Shown piece by piece: positions 44,137-53,772 of a stretch of DNA of 64,000 bases (the first letter of the stretch is position 1; each line of letters starts with the position of its first letter). The position numbers and the translations under genes were made by a program. The notes under the pieces were generated by a model, which worked only from the letters and a program-made list of their open reading frames with translations, ran no database searches and was not told the DNA's origin. This DNA comes from Hippopus hippopus (taxonomy: Eukaryota; Mollusca; Bivalvia; Cardiida; Cardiidae): NCBI GenBank assembly GCA_946811185.2, contig OX328105.1, forward strand, positions 37,698,974 through 37,762,973, read 5' to 3'.

Positions 44137-45667
44137 CTTAACCAAAAAAGAAACTTCCCCTGTGTTTAAGTGCAGATATACACAAATATGAAAATCAGGA
44201 TTAAACTAGATTTATATGCATTGAAAGAGTATTTTATTGCGACTTTGTGTGAAAAAAATTATTGCTGAGGGTTTATCCAAAAGTAGTGAAATGGTAGTTA
44301 AAATGCGGAAGGGGTCGCTCACCAAAATCACAAATTAATACCGGTTATGACCACCTTCAGCATGAAGGACTGCCTGGTATCGTTGGCGCATAGAACGGAT
44401 AAGTGTATTGATTTCGGCTTGTGGAATGTTGTTCCATTCCTGAATTAAGGCTTGTCTTAGCTGAATGACGTTTGACGGTGGAATAGGGCGACGTCTAACA
44501 CGCTGGTCCAAATTATCCCAAAGGTGTTCAATAGGATTCAGATCAGGGCTTTTGGCAGGCCAGTCATTAATAATGCAATGTTATTCGCCCTGAGGAAATT
44601 CACATTGTCCCTAGCTGTATGGCTTGTGGCATTATCATGCTGAAAAAGAGTGATATTGGCATTATTTTGAAACATTGGGATAACGTGCCTCGCAAGAATT
44701 TCATCTCGGTAGCGTTGGGCATTTAAATTCCCTTCGATAACGACGAGATTAGTGCGAAAGCCATGTGCAATGCCCGCCCAGACCAAGACAGAACCCCCAC
44801 CCCCAAAACGATCTCGTTCAAGTACGCAACAGTCGGCATAACGTTCATTTCTCCTACGGTATACTCGATCCCTGCCATCACCTCGATGAATGGAAAACCT
44901 CGACTCGTCAGAGAAAAGAACGCTATTCCATTGTTGTCTAAGCCAGCGTTGGTGTGTACGTGCCCAATTAACATGATTTACGCGGTGACGTCGCGTCAAA
45001 ACACAATCAACGTATGGACGACGTGCACGTAGCCCACCCTCGCGCAAGCGATTGCGCACAGTTTGGGCAGATATACGGTTGTTATGTGTATCAGGGGTGT
45101 TAGCAGCAGTGGCTGTGGCAGTTTGGAAGCGATTGCGCAGGTGGGTGTTCCGAATATAGCGGTCTTGGCAGTGTGTCGTGACGCGAGGACGTCCACTACG
45201 TTGTCGATCTTCCGTACGCCCTGTTGCTTGAAAACGTTGCCTAAGGTGTCGAATAACACGAGGAGAACATCCAGTATTCATAGTAAACAGCATTCATCGT
45301 CATACCAGCATTAAGCATGCCAGTGGCACGTTCGCGTAAATTTTGCGGAATTCTAGGCATATCAAAAATAAAGAAAACTAAAAAGAATTTAATTTTTTTC
45401 AACGTCTTTTTCTTATTGACATGAAAGTCTATAAAATTAGACTGAAAGGTTTCAAGAAATATATACGAATTATACTGGTCCGTGCATGCACGTGAAAATC
45501 GCTTTCAGCGGGTTTCTTCTGCAAAATGCTTTCAATCGAGTTAAAATTTGTTTTATCGGACACATAATCCTTCGCCCGAATATATGTAGGTCATCTGACA
45601 TTTTGATTTTTTTTTAATAACATTGCATTTGCACTTAAACACAGGGGAAGTTTCTTTTTTGGTTCAG
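44137..45667 (-). mobile_element. Tc1/mariner-type transposon, copy 2
   Basis: A 1531-bp copy in intron 2 of the transporter gene, antisense to it, with the same terminal inverted repeats (the left end has one change, CTTAACC) and TA on each side (44135-44136, 45668-45669). It is nearly identical to copy 1, so both inserted fairly recently compared with the degraded repeats around them. Confidence 0.92.
44335..45360 (-). pseudogene. Tc1-type transposase pseudogene, copy 2
   Basis: Same 1026-bp length and same two frame breaks as copy 1. The central open frame covers 44538-45293 (251 codons). Twelve residues differ from copy 1 in that frame. SDES and QHDN are present, and the catalytic E of NPIEH is out of frame. 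Confidence 0.9.
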
Positions 45668-45669
45668 TA

Positions 45670-46472
45670 TATATATTGATGTGTTGCAGAAGAATTTTAG
45701 ATTACTAAAAAAGGGATTATGAGAGTGGACTTCATGGTAAATCGTTATCAGTTTGATTAGTATTATTGATTTTCACATTTCTACATCAGATAGTGTGCCC
45801 CTTTCTCCCCAATAGATTGTTTTTGCGTATTTGTAGCTCGCGAGTTCCCGGATGTGTTGAGGGCAGGAAATTCCAAGGACCACTTTTTTTAGCTAATTCC
45901 CCAGATTATTACCCGTGATTTAAAACAATCGTGAATCTGACTACTTCACGGCCATTTTTTTTTTTTTTTTTAATTTCTACGCACTTTCTGATCTTGAAAA
46001 AAGATGCATGTATGACCAAATATGGCGAGGGCAAAACTTTAACAATGATTCAAAAGGGTAAAATAAGTATGTCATTTATGACTTGAGTCCGTAAGCAACA
46101 TGTGTAATTAGCGGTAAACTGCATTGAAATAGAAACACAAATAATTCTGTCTCCGAAGATTAAACCCTAACGTGATCATTTCCTTGATGATTCAGTCTAA
46201 TTCATCCAACCTTGACCTTCACTAAGCCTAACACACACGGGGTTTAAAACACATGCGACTGCGCAAACGACTTCAAATTAACTACGATCACGTTAGTATC
46301 AATCACAACGATCAGCATTCAGTATAAGAAAAATATGCCGTTGGAAAATTGACAATCGATATCTGTCCTATACAAAACAAAGAACTGTAAAAACCCTAAC
46401 AACACTTTTTGTACATTTCATAAATTAGATTATCAAAACGTTCATAAAGGCTTTCAGCACAAAACTACGGAA
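45670..46472. other. Intron 2 stretch without a clear element
   Basis: No exon recognised. 46080-46320 is complex (GTGTAATTAGCGGTAAACTG, CTTGATGATTCAGTCTAATT) and may be conserved non-coding. T-run at 45956-45972. Confidence 0.3.
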
Positions 46473-47147
46473 TACCGTTAGGGTCATCGCCTATGAATTT
46501 GTTGATTTTAAACGCGAGTATCACCATCGCACTATCGCGTTATCATCATCGTACTATCGTATTATCGCCATCGCACTATCGCGTTATCGTCATCGTACTA
46601 TCGCGTTATCGTCATCGTACTATCGCGTTATCGTCATCGCACTATCGCGTTATCATCATCGTACTATGGCGTTATCGTCATCGTACTATCGCGTTATCGT
46701 CATCGCACTATCGCGTTATCGTCATCGTACTATTGCCTTCCGGTGCGCATCTCATAGAGAAATTTCTCCTCCATGCGACAAGATGGATTCAGAGTCGGAT
46801 AACGAAGGTAGGCATAAACATTATATATTTTGATTATTTAGGCAATTAATAACTTTTTAAAAACTTTATGAGGTATTCACTGTTTGTTTTCTTTTACTGT
46901 ATAGATCTAGTCTATGGTATGTCCTGAAGATCTTACATGTGTGAGCATGCGCATGCGCACCGGAAGGCGATAGTACGATGATGATAACGTAACGCGATAG
47001 CACGATGACGATAACGCGATAGTACGATGATGATAACGCGATAGTGCGATGGTGATAATACGATAGTACGATGACGATAACGCGATAGTACGATGGTGAT
47101 ACTCGCGTTTAAAATCAACAAATTCATAGGCGATGGCCCTAACGGTA
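46473..47147. mobile_element. Foldback-type element with tandem-repeat arms
   Basis: The left arm starts TACCGTTAGGGTCATCGCC, contains a unique piece (TTGTTGATTTTAAACGCGAG) and then about ten 22-bp units of the type TTATCGTCATCGTACTATCG, ending ttccggtgcgcat. The right arm (46948-47147) is the mirror image with fewer units. The spacer is about 190 bp of ordinary sequence. Long inverted arms built of short tandem units are typical of Foldback-like DNA transposons. Its right border abuts a half copy of the A-family repeat. No clear target duplication was found. Confidence 0.6.
46720..46807 (+). promoter_or_regulatory. TATA-less promoter-like and first-exon-like segment in the foldback centre
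   Basis: In 90 bases: TTCCGG (ETS-like), GTGCGCAT (NRF-1-like half site), then ACAAGATGGATTC (YY1-like and start codon) with the frame MDSESDNE from 46783 and a gtaggc donor after 46807. The other arm has GCATGCGCATGCGC and CCGGAAGG in mirror orientation. This is a housekeeping-promoter signature with a coding first exon of 25 nt. No continuation is identified. Confidence 0.3.
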
Positions 47148-47263
47148 CACTGTCCGATAAGGAGATGTTATTCCCCAAAACATAACTTTGAAATAGCAAT
47201 ATTTGGGATTTTACTATCGAATTGAAAATTTCATTTTAGTTGTTTAGCTGGATAAGGTTTAAC
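47148..47263 (+). repeat. A-family right half next to the foldback element
   Basis: ACACTGTCCGATAAGGAGAT to AGCTGGATAAGGTTTAA. The left half is not present on the other side of the foldback element. Confidence 0.8.
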
Positions 47264-47348
47264 AGACAATTTAGCAAAATTACCTATGGCAAAGTTCTTC
47301 AGCAACATTACGTTTAATTTCAGATAACTTTAGCATTCTATTTTTCAG

Positions 47349-47395
47349 GTGTTCGTTCTTGTGTGGAGCTGCGTGCCTTGCTTTTGCATCTCCAA
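47349..47395 (+). CDS. Exon 3: short exon completing segment 3
   Basis: A 47-nt exon: one base completing M157, residues 158-172 (CSFLCGAACLAFASP) and one base of S173. The acceptor is tttcag and the donor gtaggt (47396-47401). The reading CLAFASPS lines up without gaps with the LIIAFTSAG region of mammalian SLC43A3 when joined to exon 2 (donor at 39001) and exon 4. A second donor four bases downstream (47400, gtatag) gives a different, poorer reading and was rejected. It sits between introns of 8.3 kb and 1.1 kb, so gene finders could easily miss it. Confidence 0.82.
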
Positions 47396-47499
47396 GTAGG
47401 TATAGTGCAGATAGTAAACGTTGTTATTCATGCACTGTTATGGTTTATCACATTCAAGTACTTTTATTACTCATTCCATTCCATTCTATTCAAGTATAT

Positions 47500-47625
47500 T
47501 ATGTCTCAAAAGGGAAAGGTCCGCGAAAATAACTCGTGCCTTACGGCACTCGTTATTTTCGCATACCTTTCCCTTTTTCGGCAAATATTTCCCCATATTA
47601 ACCACAAGCTGATGAAATAAACTCT
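47500..47625. repeat. K-family perfect palindrome, partial copy
   Basis: AAAGGGAAAGGTCCGCGAAA ATAACTCGTGCC / GGCACTCGTTATTTTCGCATACC, then GGCAAATATTTCCCCATATT AACCACAAGCTGATGAAA. Starts about 105 bp after the exon 3 donor. Full copy at 57597-57752. Confidence 0.85.
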
Positions 47626-47874
47626 ATATATTTACATTACGTGTCCGCTTCATTTCTTTGATAGGCTCGACTGTTTTAGAAGAAAACGTCGAGCTATTGT
47701 CATAGTCCGTCATCCTCGTCGTTGTCCTCAGCATCGTGGTTCGTGACACTTTCTCATACATGTACCTCTATCATTACTGAAAAACTAAAGCTTGTTTTTA
47801 TTATGAAAAGGGGAACTTACATGTATCCCAGAAGGGCATGCACCTCTCAAAACATTTTCAGAAGGACATTCTTC

Positions 47875-48025
47875 AGTTTCAAACTAAACTAGGATCCTGA
47901 AGCGTCTTGTACAGGTTGTCCCACGACAATCCCACTAAAAGTCAAGTCTCTCGAGTAAAGATCGAACCTTAGACTTTACGGATTGAAATCCTTCACCTTC
48001 CCAACTGTCTTACACAGGGCCCCGG
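47875..48025 (-). repeat. SINE-like fragment
   Basis: CCCACTAAAAGTCAAGTCTC TCGAGTAAAGATCGAACC, similar to the body and B-box region of the element at 38100-38345. Confidence 0.45.
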
Positions 48026-48091
48026 GAAAATTAGAACCTTTCAACCCTTAAACTGTTGTATAAAATGATTGAAAATTAGCAGCCAATAGTG

Positions 48092-48263
48092 TTAACCCAT
48101 ATATTACGCGTTAAATGATATCTTCGCAAAAAAAAAAAAGAATCTCTTCGGATCGGACTGGGGTAGATCATGGTTAGATTTCACGTTCTTTGCAGTGTGA
48201 TCTTGATACATGTATATACAGTTTCCAAAAGCGCAGTGAGTCACGCTTAGCAGCCTACGCGTT
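48092..48263 (-). repeat. A-family MITE, diverged
   Basis: GTTAACCCATATATTACGCG to CGCTTAGCAGCCTACGCG. Its mirror partner follows at 48280. Confidence 0.65.
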
Positions 48264-48279
48264 GTACTGTGCTAAACAC

Positions 48280-48492
48280 TAACCCTTAGCCTATTAGGCG
48301 CGACTCACTGACCTTTTGCGGGCAGTGTAGATCAAGATCAGACTGCACAGAACGTGCAGTCTGATCTTGGATCTACTCTGTCCGATAGGGCGATATTTTT
48401 CCAAAAAATAAATAAATTTGAAATAGTATCAATCGGGGTTTTAATATTGGCTCGAAAGTTTCATGAAATCTATTTAGCAGGATAAGGCTAAA
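48280..48492 (+). repeat. A-family MITE reaching to exon 4
   Basis: TAACCCTTAGCCTATTAGGC GCG to TTTAGCAGGATAAGGCTAAAC, with hairpin CAGACTGCACAGAACGTGCA GTCTG. Its end CTAAAC lies about 25 bases before the exon 4 acceptor and fits an animal branch point (YTNAY). Confidence 0.85.
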
Positions 48493-48515
48493 CAGTTTTT
48501 TAACTTTATTTTCAG

Positions 48516-48592
48516 GCGTACCATGGCTAATCTGTCCGGGATTGTGCTGTATCGGTATAGCCGGTATGGCCCTGTATACCACCAATATCCAG
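48516..48592 (+). CDS. Exon 4: fourth membrane segment
   Basis: Two bases completing S173, then residues 174-198 (VPWLICPGLCC ... TTNIQ). It corresponds to the LLFLAMPMLTIGG ... ITNLQ region of SLC43A3, ending in the conserved TNIQ/TNLQ at a phase-0 donor (gtaaaa). The acceptor tttcag lies just 23 bases after the right end of a palindromic repeat (48280-48492). Confidence 0.88.
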
Positions 48593-48949
48593 GTAAAAGA
48601 CGTAAATGATGTCAGCCACGATTTTACTTGTATTTTTTTTTATCATTTCTTCTACTATTACTTCAACAATTCATTTAATATCAAGTAACTTTGCAGTCTT
48701 TTCTCTCTTTATATATTATGGGTGTAATTTTGGCAATATTAGGATTCCTGCAGAGTACATAGACAAACTGGTCAGATTGCAGCATGATCTAGGACCTCAG
48801 ATAGCCTTTCCTGTTGAGGATAGTTATTTTGGTACTTAGATTCCTATTATTTAGATCTCTTCTAGTGAACGAAAAAGGGCATTTTGATTATTTATTGTTT
48901 TTGGGGTGTATCTCCTTGCCTCTAAAGCTAAGGCAAACTAATAATGATA

Positions 48950-49185
48950 TGCCCGCCCGGGTAGCTCATGGGTTAGCGTATCGGACTCGTGACCTGGTGG
49001 CTGTGAGTTTGAAACGCGGTTGAGGCAAACTTTCTTTCCGGCGATTTTTCATCTCTCATCTCTGATGCATGTGAGAAAGAAGTCAGTGACTTGGAAAGAA
49101 AGTCGTGTCAGTACTGGTGTGAGAAAGCCAGAAAACACATGCGTAGGTGCACTGACCGCCGTGATATGACCCAAACTGTTAAAGA
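48950..49185 (+). repeat. tRNA-derived SINE with a different head
   Basis: GGGTAGCTCATGGGTTAGCG (A box), GTGAGTTTGAAACGCGG (decayed B box), body CAGTGACTTGGAAAGAAAGT, tail ACTGACCGCCGTGATATGAC. The head differs from the 28268 SINE but body and tail are related. Confidence 0.8.
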
Positions 49186-49189
49186 TACA

Positions 49190-49380
49190 TCTTCACTCGT
49201 TTTCATCCAGTTTTTAAACCGTTTTCTTTTTTTTTTTTTCTTTACTTTATGAAACTATAATCACTCTTGTATCTTCATGCCAGATATTGACCCTAATGGT
49301 TGCAAGGTTGCACAGATTACGGCAGATAGAAAATGCATTTCATTCTATCGCCGCTAGCCATAGACATAACAACCACAGTT
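49190..49380 (+). repeat. H-family interspersed repeat
   Basis: Third copy (TTAAAGATACATCTTCACTC ... CTTTATGAAACTATAATCAC ... ATAGAAAATGCATTTCAT), directly after a SINE in intron 4. Confidence 0.65.
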
Positions 49381-49736
49381 TCCGGTTTGAATCGAAATAA
49401 TTCAGTATTAATTTTTTCATGAACATTGGCGAGTTCTGATTGGCTGAAATTTTTTTTTCAAAGCTCCATGAAAAAAAAAATTGAGCAGTGCCGGAAGTAC
49501 TTTTGCAGTCAAACTAACGTAAACAAACTTGTATTGGAGATTTCATAATGTTTTTCTTTCTGATTTTATATCGAGTCCCAAGTTCAAATTGCTAGCTGAA
49601 TTTATTTTCTCTGAATCTTGAAATAAAATATCCAACACTAAATTCAAAGACAGAGCTTAAAACCCATTGTCACTTTGTTGGGTTCTAACAATTTTATTTT
49701 CAACTTAATTCTAGCGTGTTGAACTTCTAATAGTAA

Positions 49737-50550
49737 TTCTAACATGACACGTGAATTCGGCTCTATAAACACAGTGCAACGAAAGCGTGGTAAAATCTGC
49801 GTCATTCTATATAGAGTGACGTCATTCTGTATAAAGTAAGTAAGTTATTCAATGGAATATAATCTACATCCGCGTTTTTACTCCAAGTATGAACTTGTTT
49901 TCCTTTCATTAAGAGTTGGTCATGCTAGAATCGAAATAATCTTCTTTCTATCGTGGTTTATCGTTCATTCTAACATGACACGTGAATTCGGCTCTATAAA
50001 CACAGTGCAACGAAAGCGTGGTAAAATCTACGTCATTCTATATAGAGTGACGTCATTCTGTATAAAGTAAGTAAGTTATTCTTTCTAACATGACGCGTGA
50101 ATTCGGCTCTATAAACACAGTGCAACGAAAGCATGGTAAAATCTACGTTATTCTATATAGAGTGACGTCATTCTATATAGAGTGACGTCATTCTGTATAA
50201 AGTAAGTAAGTTATTCAATGGAATCAATGTTAGAATCGAAATAATCTTCTTTCTATCGTGGTTTATCGTTCAATAAACCACGTTGTGAGTTATGAGGCGC
50301 AATGAATAAACCATTCGGGCTATCGCCCCCGTGGATTATCTATTGTGTCTCAAAACTCACAACTGTGGTTTATTGAACGATAAACCACGATAGAAAGAAG
50401 ATTATTTCTTAAATAAACCACGTTATGAGTTATGAGGCGCAATGAATAAACCACCCGGGCTATCGCCCTCGTGGATTATTTATTGTGCCTCATAACTCAC
50501 AACTGTGGTGTATTGAACGATAAACCACGATAGAAAGAAGATTATTTCTT
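49737..50550. repeat. E-family palindrome cluster, copy 2 (mirror of copy 1)
   Basis: Three units of TTCTAACATGACACGTGAAT TCGGCTCTATAAACACAGTG with TGACGTCA at 49817, 50048, 50163 and 50183, then two palindromes (AACCACGTTGTGAGTTATGA GGCGC ... TATCGCC). Orientation and order are reversed relative to 34030-34780. Confidence 0.85.
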
Positions 50551-50751
50551 AAATCTACTAAATCTGCAAATGTTCAATACTATAATAACGTCATGAATTA
50601 CGTCATTTTTACGTCATAAACGAGCAGTTTTACCGCGCCATGAAATATCAATGAAAGGGACATTAAATAAGTACGCAATGTTGGATTTACAAAAAAAAAG
50701 CAGTTAGTATTATATAAGTGCATATTTGTTGTCTGTGATCTTGAATTATAA

Positions 50752-50912
50752 GGAATGAAGAGAACTTTTTTTGTTTTCATGGAGGTATGAAAAAAAAAAG
50801 AAATCTAATCACACTTTTGTATGAACCGCTTCGCGGTTTCATACAGTGTGATTAGAGTTTTTTTTCTTCATACCTCCATGAAAACAAAAAAAGTTCTCTT
50901 CATTCCTTAAGA
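50752..50912. repeat. Long near-perfect hairpin (L)
   Basis: GAATGAAGAGAACTTTTTTT GTTTTCATGGAGGTATGAA pairs with the mirror at 50868-50907. A second inner pair (TAATCACACTTTTGTATGAA CCGC / GCGGTTTCATACAGTGTGAT TA) surrounds the CTTC loop. Confidence 0.9.
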
Positions 50913-51237
50913 CAAATCCCTACAGTTCCTTTACCCCAAACACCTTATATTGATTCTTTATATACGTTTACACAGCTGACTAGATTACAACACCGTCAAG
51001 TTTTAACAGCGTTTATTTACTCTCTGGCTGTAGAGATTTCTTTTTAAAACGGCGTTAAACCCCAATTCAATCAATCAATTATCTTGTAGGCTATACAAGG
51101 AGTATGTAAGAAAACTTCTCGACAATGAATATTAAATTACAAATAATGTTGACTGAGATCATACGCCACAAAATGCAACATCTGAACGGGTCTATAGTTA
51201 ATGTCCGGTTGAGATACTTTCCTCTGTATAAACTCTG

Positions 51238-51369
51238 TATATGAGCCACGCTCGTGCAAAAGCGAAGAGTTTCGGCCAAGATCAGCCTGTGTGGACTGCG
51301 CAGGCTGACCTGGGTAGATACTTTTCGCAGATGCATTGAGCCCCCTTTTCACAGAGCGTGGCTCATATG
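51238..51369 (-). repeat. B-family MITE with internal deletion
   Basis: TATGAGCCACGCTCGTGC directly joined to AAAAGCGAAGAGTTTCGGCC, the normal 120 intervening bases being absent; ends CACAGAGCGTGGCTCATA. Confidence 0.85.
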
Positions 51370-51372
51370 TAA

Positions 51373-51535
51373 ATATGAGGCATGCTCTGACAAAATGGGG
51401 TCTAATGTAGTCATGAAATAATTATTGATCCATAAAATCCATTCAGTTTTACATTTGACAGAATCTGGAGGTAGAATGGTCCTTACAAAATTCACAAATA
51501 GCAAAAAAGTCTCGACCCATGCCAGCGTGCGTGGA
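51373..51535 (-). repeat. B-family MITE, right part missing
   Basis: TGAGGCATGCTCTGACAAAA TGGGG through GACCCATGCCAGCGTGCGTG. Confidence 0.7.
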
Positions 51536-51654
51536 GAGATTATAGTTCTGGTAAAAGATAATACCAGCTAACATTAATATAGAAAAATCAACTGATGAAG
51601 ATTTCATTTGCATAGGTAAACTTTTTGTAATAAGTTTGATTGACAATTTTGAGT

Positions 51655-51870
51655 TGTAAGGACCCTATGTAAAAATGTTTTTGAAAACATTGTGTAAAAG
51701 GAGAAAATGCTGGGATCCAGCATTTTTTCCCTTTAACATAAAGTTTTCTACCTTTTGCTTAATTCTATGTTAACAGAGAACGATAGCTACTTTTGTATCA
51801 AGTTCGAATTTGTCGTTTGCAGTTACTGTCAATTTGGAAGAGTTAACTGTTTATGTTTGGGAAAGGATTA
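51655..51870 (+). repeat. D-family palindrome
   Basis: AACATTGTGTAAAAGGAGAA AATGCTGGGATCCAGCATTT core and GTCGTTTGCAGTTACTGTCA ATTTGG flank. Confidence 0.8.
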
Positions 51871-52071
51871 TACAGTTATTTACAAATATTTCATGTCTTC
51901 CTTGCAAACGAAAACAGCTGATTCCAAACCAGTCAAACGCACTTCCCCAGCAACAACATATGGTAACATCGTATACCATTTTCCCGGCTTTTCCACATGC
52001 CCTTGTCGTAATGTTTAAGTGGTCCTCTAACTCTTCCTCTGCCTATTATCCCTTGCATACAGTGACATTAT

Positions 52072-52583
52072 TAGCTGTACGGTCAAGTGGCAGGGGGCTT
52101 GGAAACTTGTTCACGGTTGTGGTGAATCATGTCGCCCCGAGCCGAAGGCGACATGATTCACCACAGCCTTGAACAAGTTTCCAAGTCCCCTGCCACCTGA
52201 CCGTACAACGAATTTATTATACTGCAAAGTTTTACCATTCCAACGTGTGTTAAGCGAAACTGACCTGTTTTTTTGGTTTCAAAAATTGAGTACGCTGACG
52301 AAGTAGAATTTCCCTTCTGAGTGCCCCAATTCAATGAAAACTGACGTCACTGAGAACTGACGTCACTGAAACCTTGGAAAAACGTGCAGTTTGGTGCATA
52401 ATCTTGATGTTAATCTTGATCGACGCCGCCGTTTTGGATGTTGTGTTGAAAGTGTAGTCATGTATACGGGACTCCCGAAAGGGAAACTGCTTTTACGTTG
52501 GTTTTGCCAGTGTACATGATATATATGTTCGGGGCATATTATCCAATCAGATCACGAGAAATTTCTTTGCAGTATAATAAGTA
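52072..52583 (+). repeat. G/F composite element, copy 2
   Basis: G: GTACGGTCAAGTGGCAGGGG ... GAATCATGTCGCC / GGCGACATGATTC ... TGCCACCTGACCGTACAA. F: TATACTGCAAAGTTTTACCA ... TTTGCAGTATAATAA. TGACGTCA at 52342 and 52358. Reverse of 37548-38062. Confidence 0.85.
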
Positions 52584-52794
52584 AGACTTTGATCTTCGTG
52601 GATGATCTGTGATTGTCACCGCGAATCTTTCTATTATTTGACTGAAAATCGTCTGTATTTGATTGTTGAGTTGTTACTTGGTTTAAGTACTATAACTCTC
52701 GCTGCCAACTAAATGACTACGATTATAATCAATGTCCAAATAGTAGTCTCATTACAAAAAAGTTTCTGTCATAGTTTAGCATCACGTAGCAGAT

Positions 52795-52952
52795 GGTGCA
52801 TGTTATATACAGTCTGATCTTGATCTACTTCGTCCGCAAAAGTAGTCTAAGTCGTCATTGGCAGTGAAAGGGTGAAAAAAAAAAATGATCTGGTCTTGAT
52901 CTACACTTTCCGCAAAAGGTGAGTGAGTCGCGCTAAGCAGCCTAAGGGTTAA
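52795..52952 (-). repeat. A-family remnants
   Basis: Two partial ends: CAGTCTGATCTTGATCTACT and, further on, AAAAGGTGAGTGAGTCGCGC TAAGCAGCCTAAGGGTTAA. Confidence 0.7.
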
Positions 52953-53085
52953 CTTGATTTTTCAATTCATCTGTCCAAACCGCGCTCGACAGTTTTGTGA
53001 CACCTCGTCACGTCAATTATACACCTGAGAAAGGTCTAACACCAGTCTTATACGGTAACTGATTGAAAGTTTCTTCTTATTTCAG

Positions 53086-53178
53086 ACTTCCTTTTTATTT
53101 CCACGGTTACAGTCTACTATAACATCAGTGTTTGTAGGCCTGTATGACGCTTCCACTATTTTCACTCAGCTAGTAAAG
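53086..53178 (+). CDS. Exon 5: fifth membrane segment
   Basis: Residues 199-229, phase 0 at both ends. It opens with TSFLFPRLQST, equivalent to the NLFGxxRST motif found after segment 4 in SLC43 proteins, then VFVGLYDASTIFTQLVK, matching the YNGAFDSSSAVFLIIK stretch of SLC43A3. The donor is gttggt. Confidence 0.9.
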
Positions 53179-53414
53179 GTTGGTTTGTTCTATTTCATAC
53201 ACTTTTGGCAAACACATGACATTCCTGACATAAATTCGCAGAGGAAGAGTCAACAAAGCATCCATGTGACGCATGATAGGTTACATGAATTAGGGTTTAA
53301 TGAAAACACTCTTTCAAAGAAAAAAAAAACACACTAAAACATTACTTGTTATGAAAGTCCTTCTTTACCACGATGTTCCTTTTATGTGGACTGTTGTAAG
53401 ACTCAAATAAGCGT

Positions 53415-53482
53415 CTGGCTAACCTAGGTCGATACTTTTTACAGGTGGATTAAACCCCCTCTTCACAGAGCATGGCTCAAGT
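53415..53482 (-). repeat. B-family right-end fragment
   Basis: CTAACCTAGGTCGATACTTT TTACAGGTGGATTAAACCCC to CACAGAGCATGGCTCA, 235 bp after exon 5. Confidence 0.75.
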
Positions 53483-53569
53483 GAAACGGAAACTAAGAGT
53501 AAATAGAATGCTGAAGTTATCTGAGATATGTCCGTTGCAAGACAAATATTACTATTACTAGACGTGTAG

Positions 53570-53745
53570 CTCAAATGACAGAATTTTTTTTAGTAAAATC
53601 ATGCGAGAAAACGAGAAAATGCTGATTACCATCATTTTGTCATATTTTTCGCAACGTTTTTTAACAACTTTTTTCCACAGGGTTGTTATAAACGAGATTG
53701 TGTGCTAAGGTCGTCCCCGGCAAACACAGTTCAAATTGTAATGGT
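53570..53745 (+). repeat. D-family palindrome just before exon 6
   Basis: GAGAAAACGAGAAAATGCTG ATTACCATCATTTTGTC core; right flank AACGAGATTGTGTGCTAAGG. Ends 28-65 bp before the exon 6 acceptor. Confidence 0.7.
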
Positions 53746-53772
53746 TTAAAATGATTTTGTCCAACTTTTCAG

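Noticed and set aside
46493..46849. 118-codon ORF with SRYRHRTIALSSSHYR repeats and its minus-strand twin at 46933
   Set aside because: Translations of the tandem arms of the foldback element, in both orientations.
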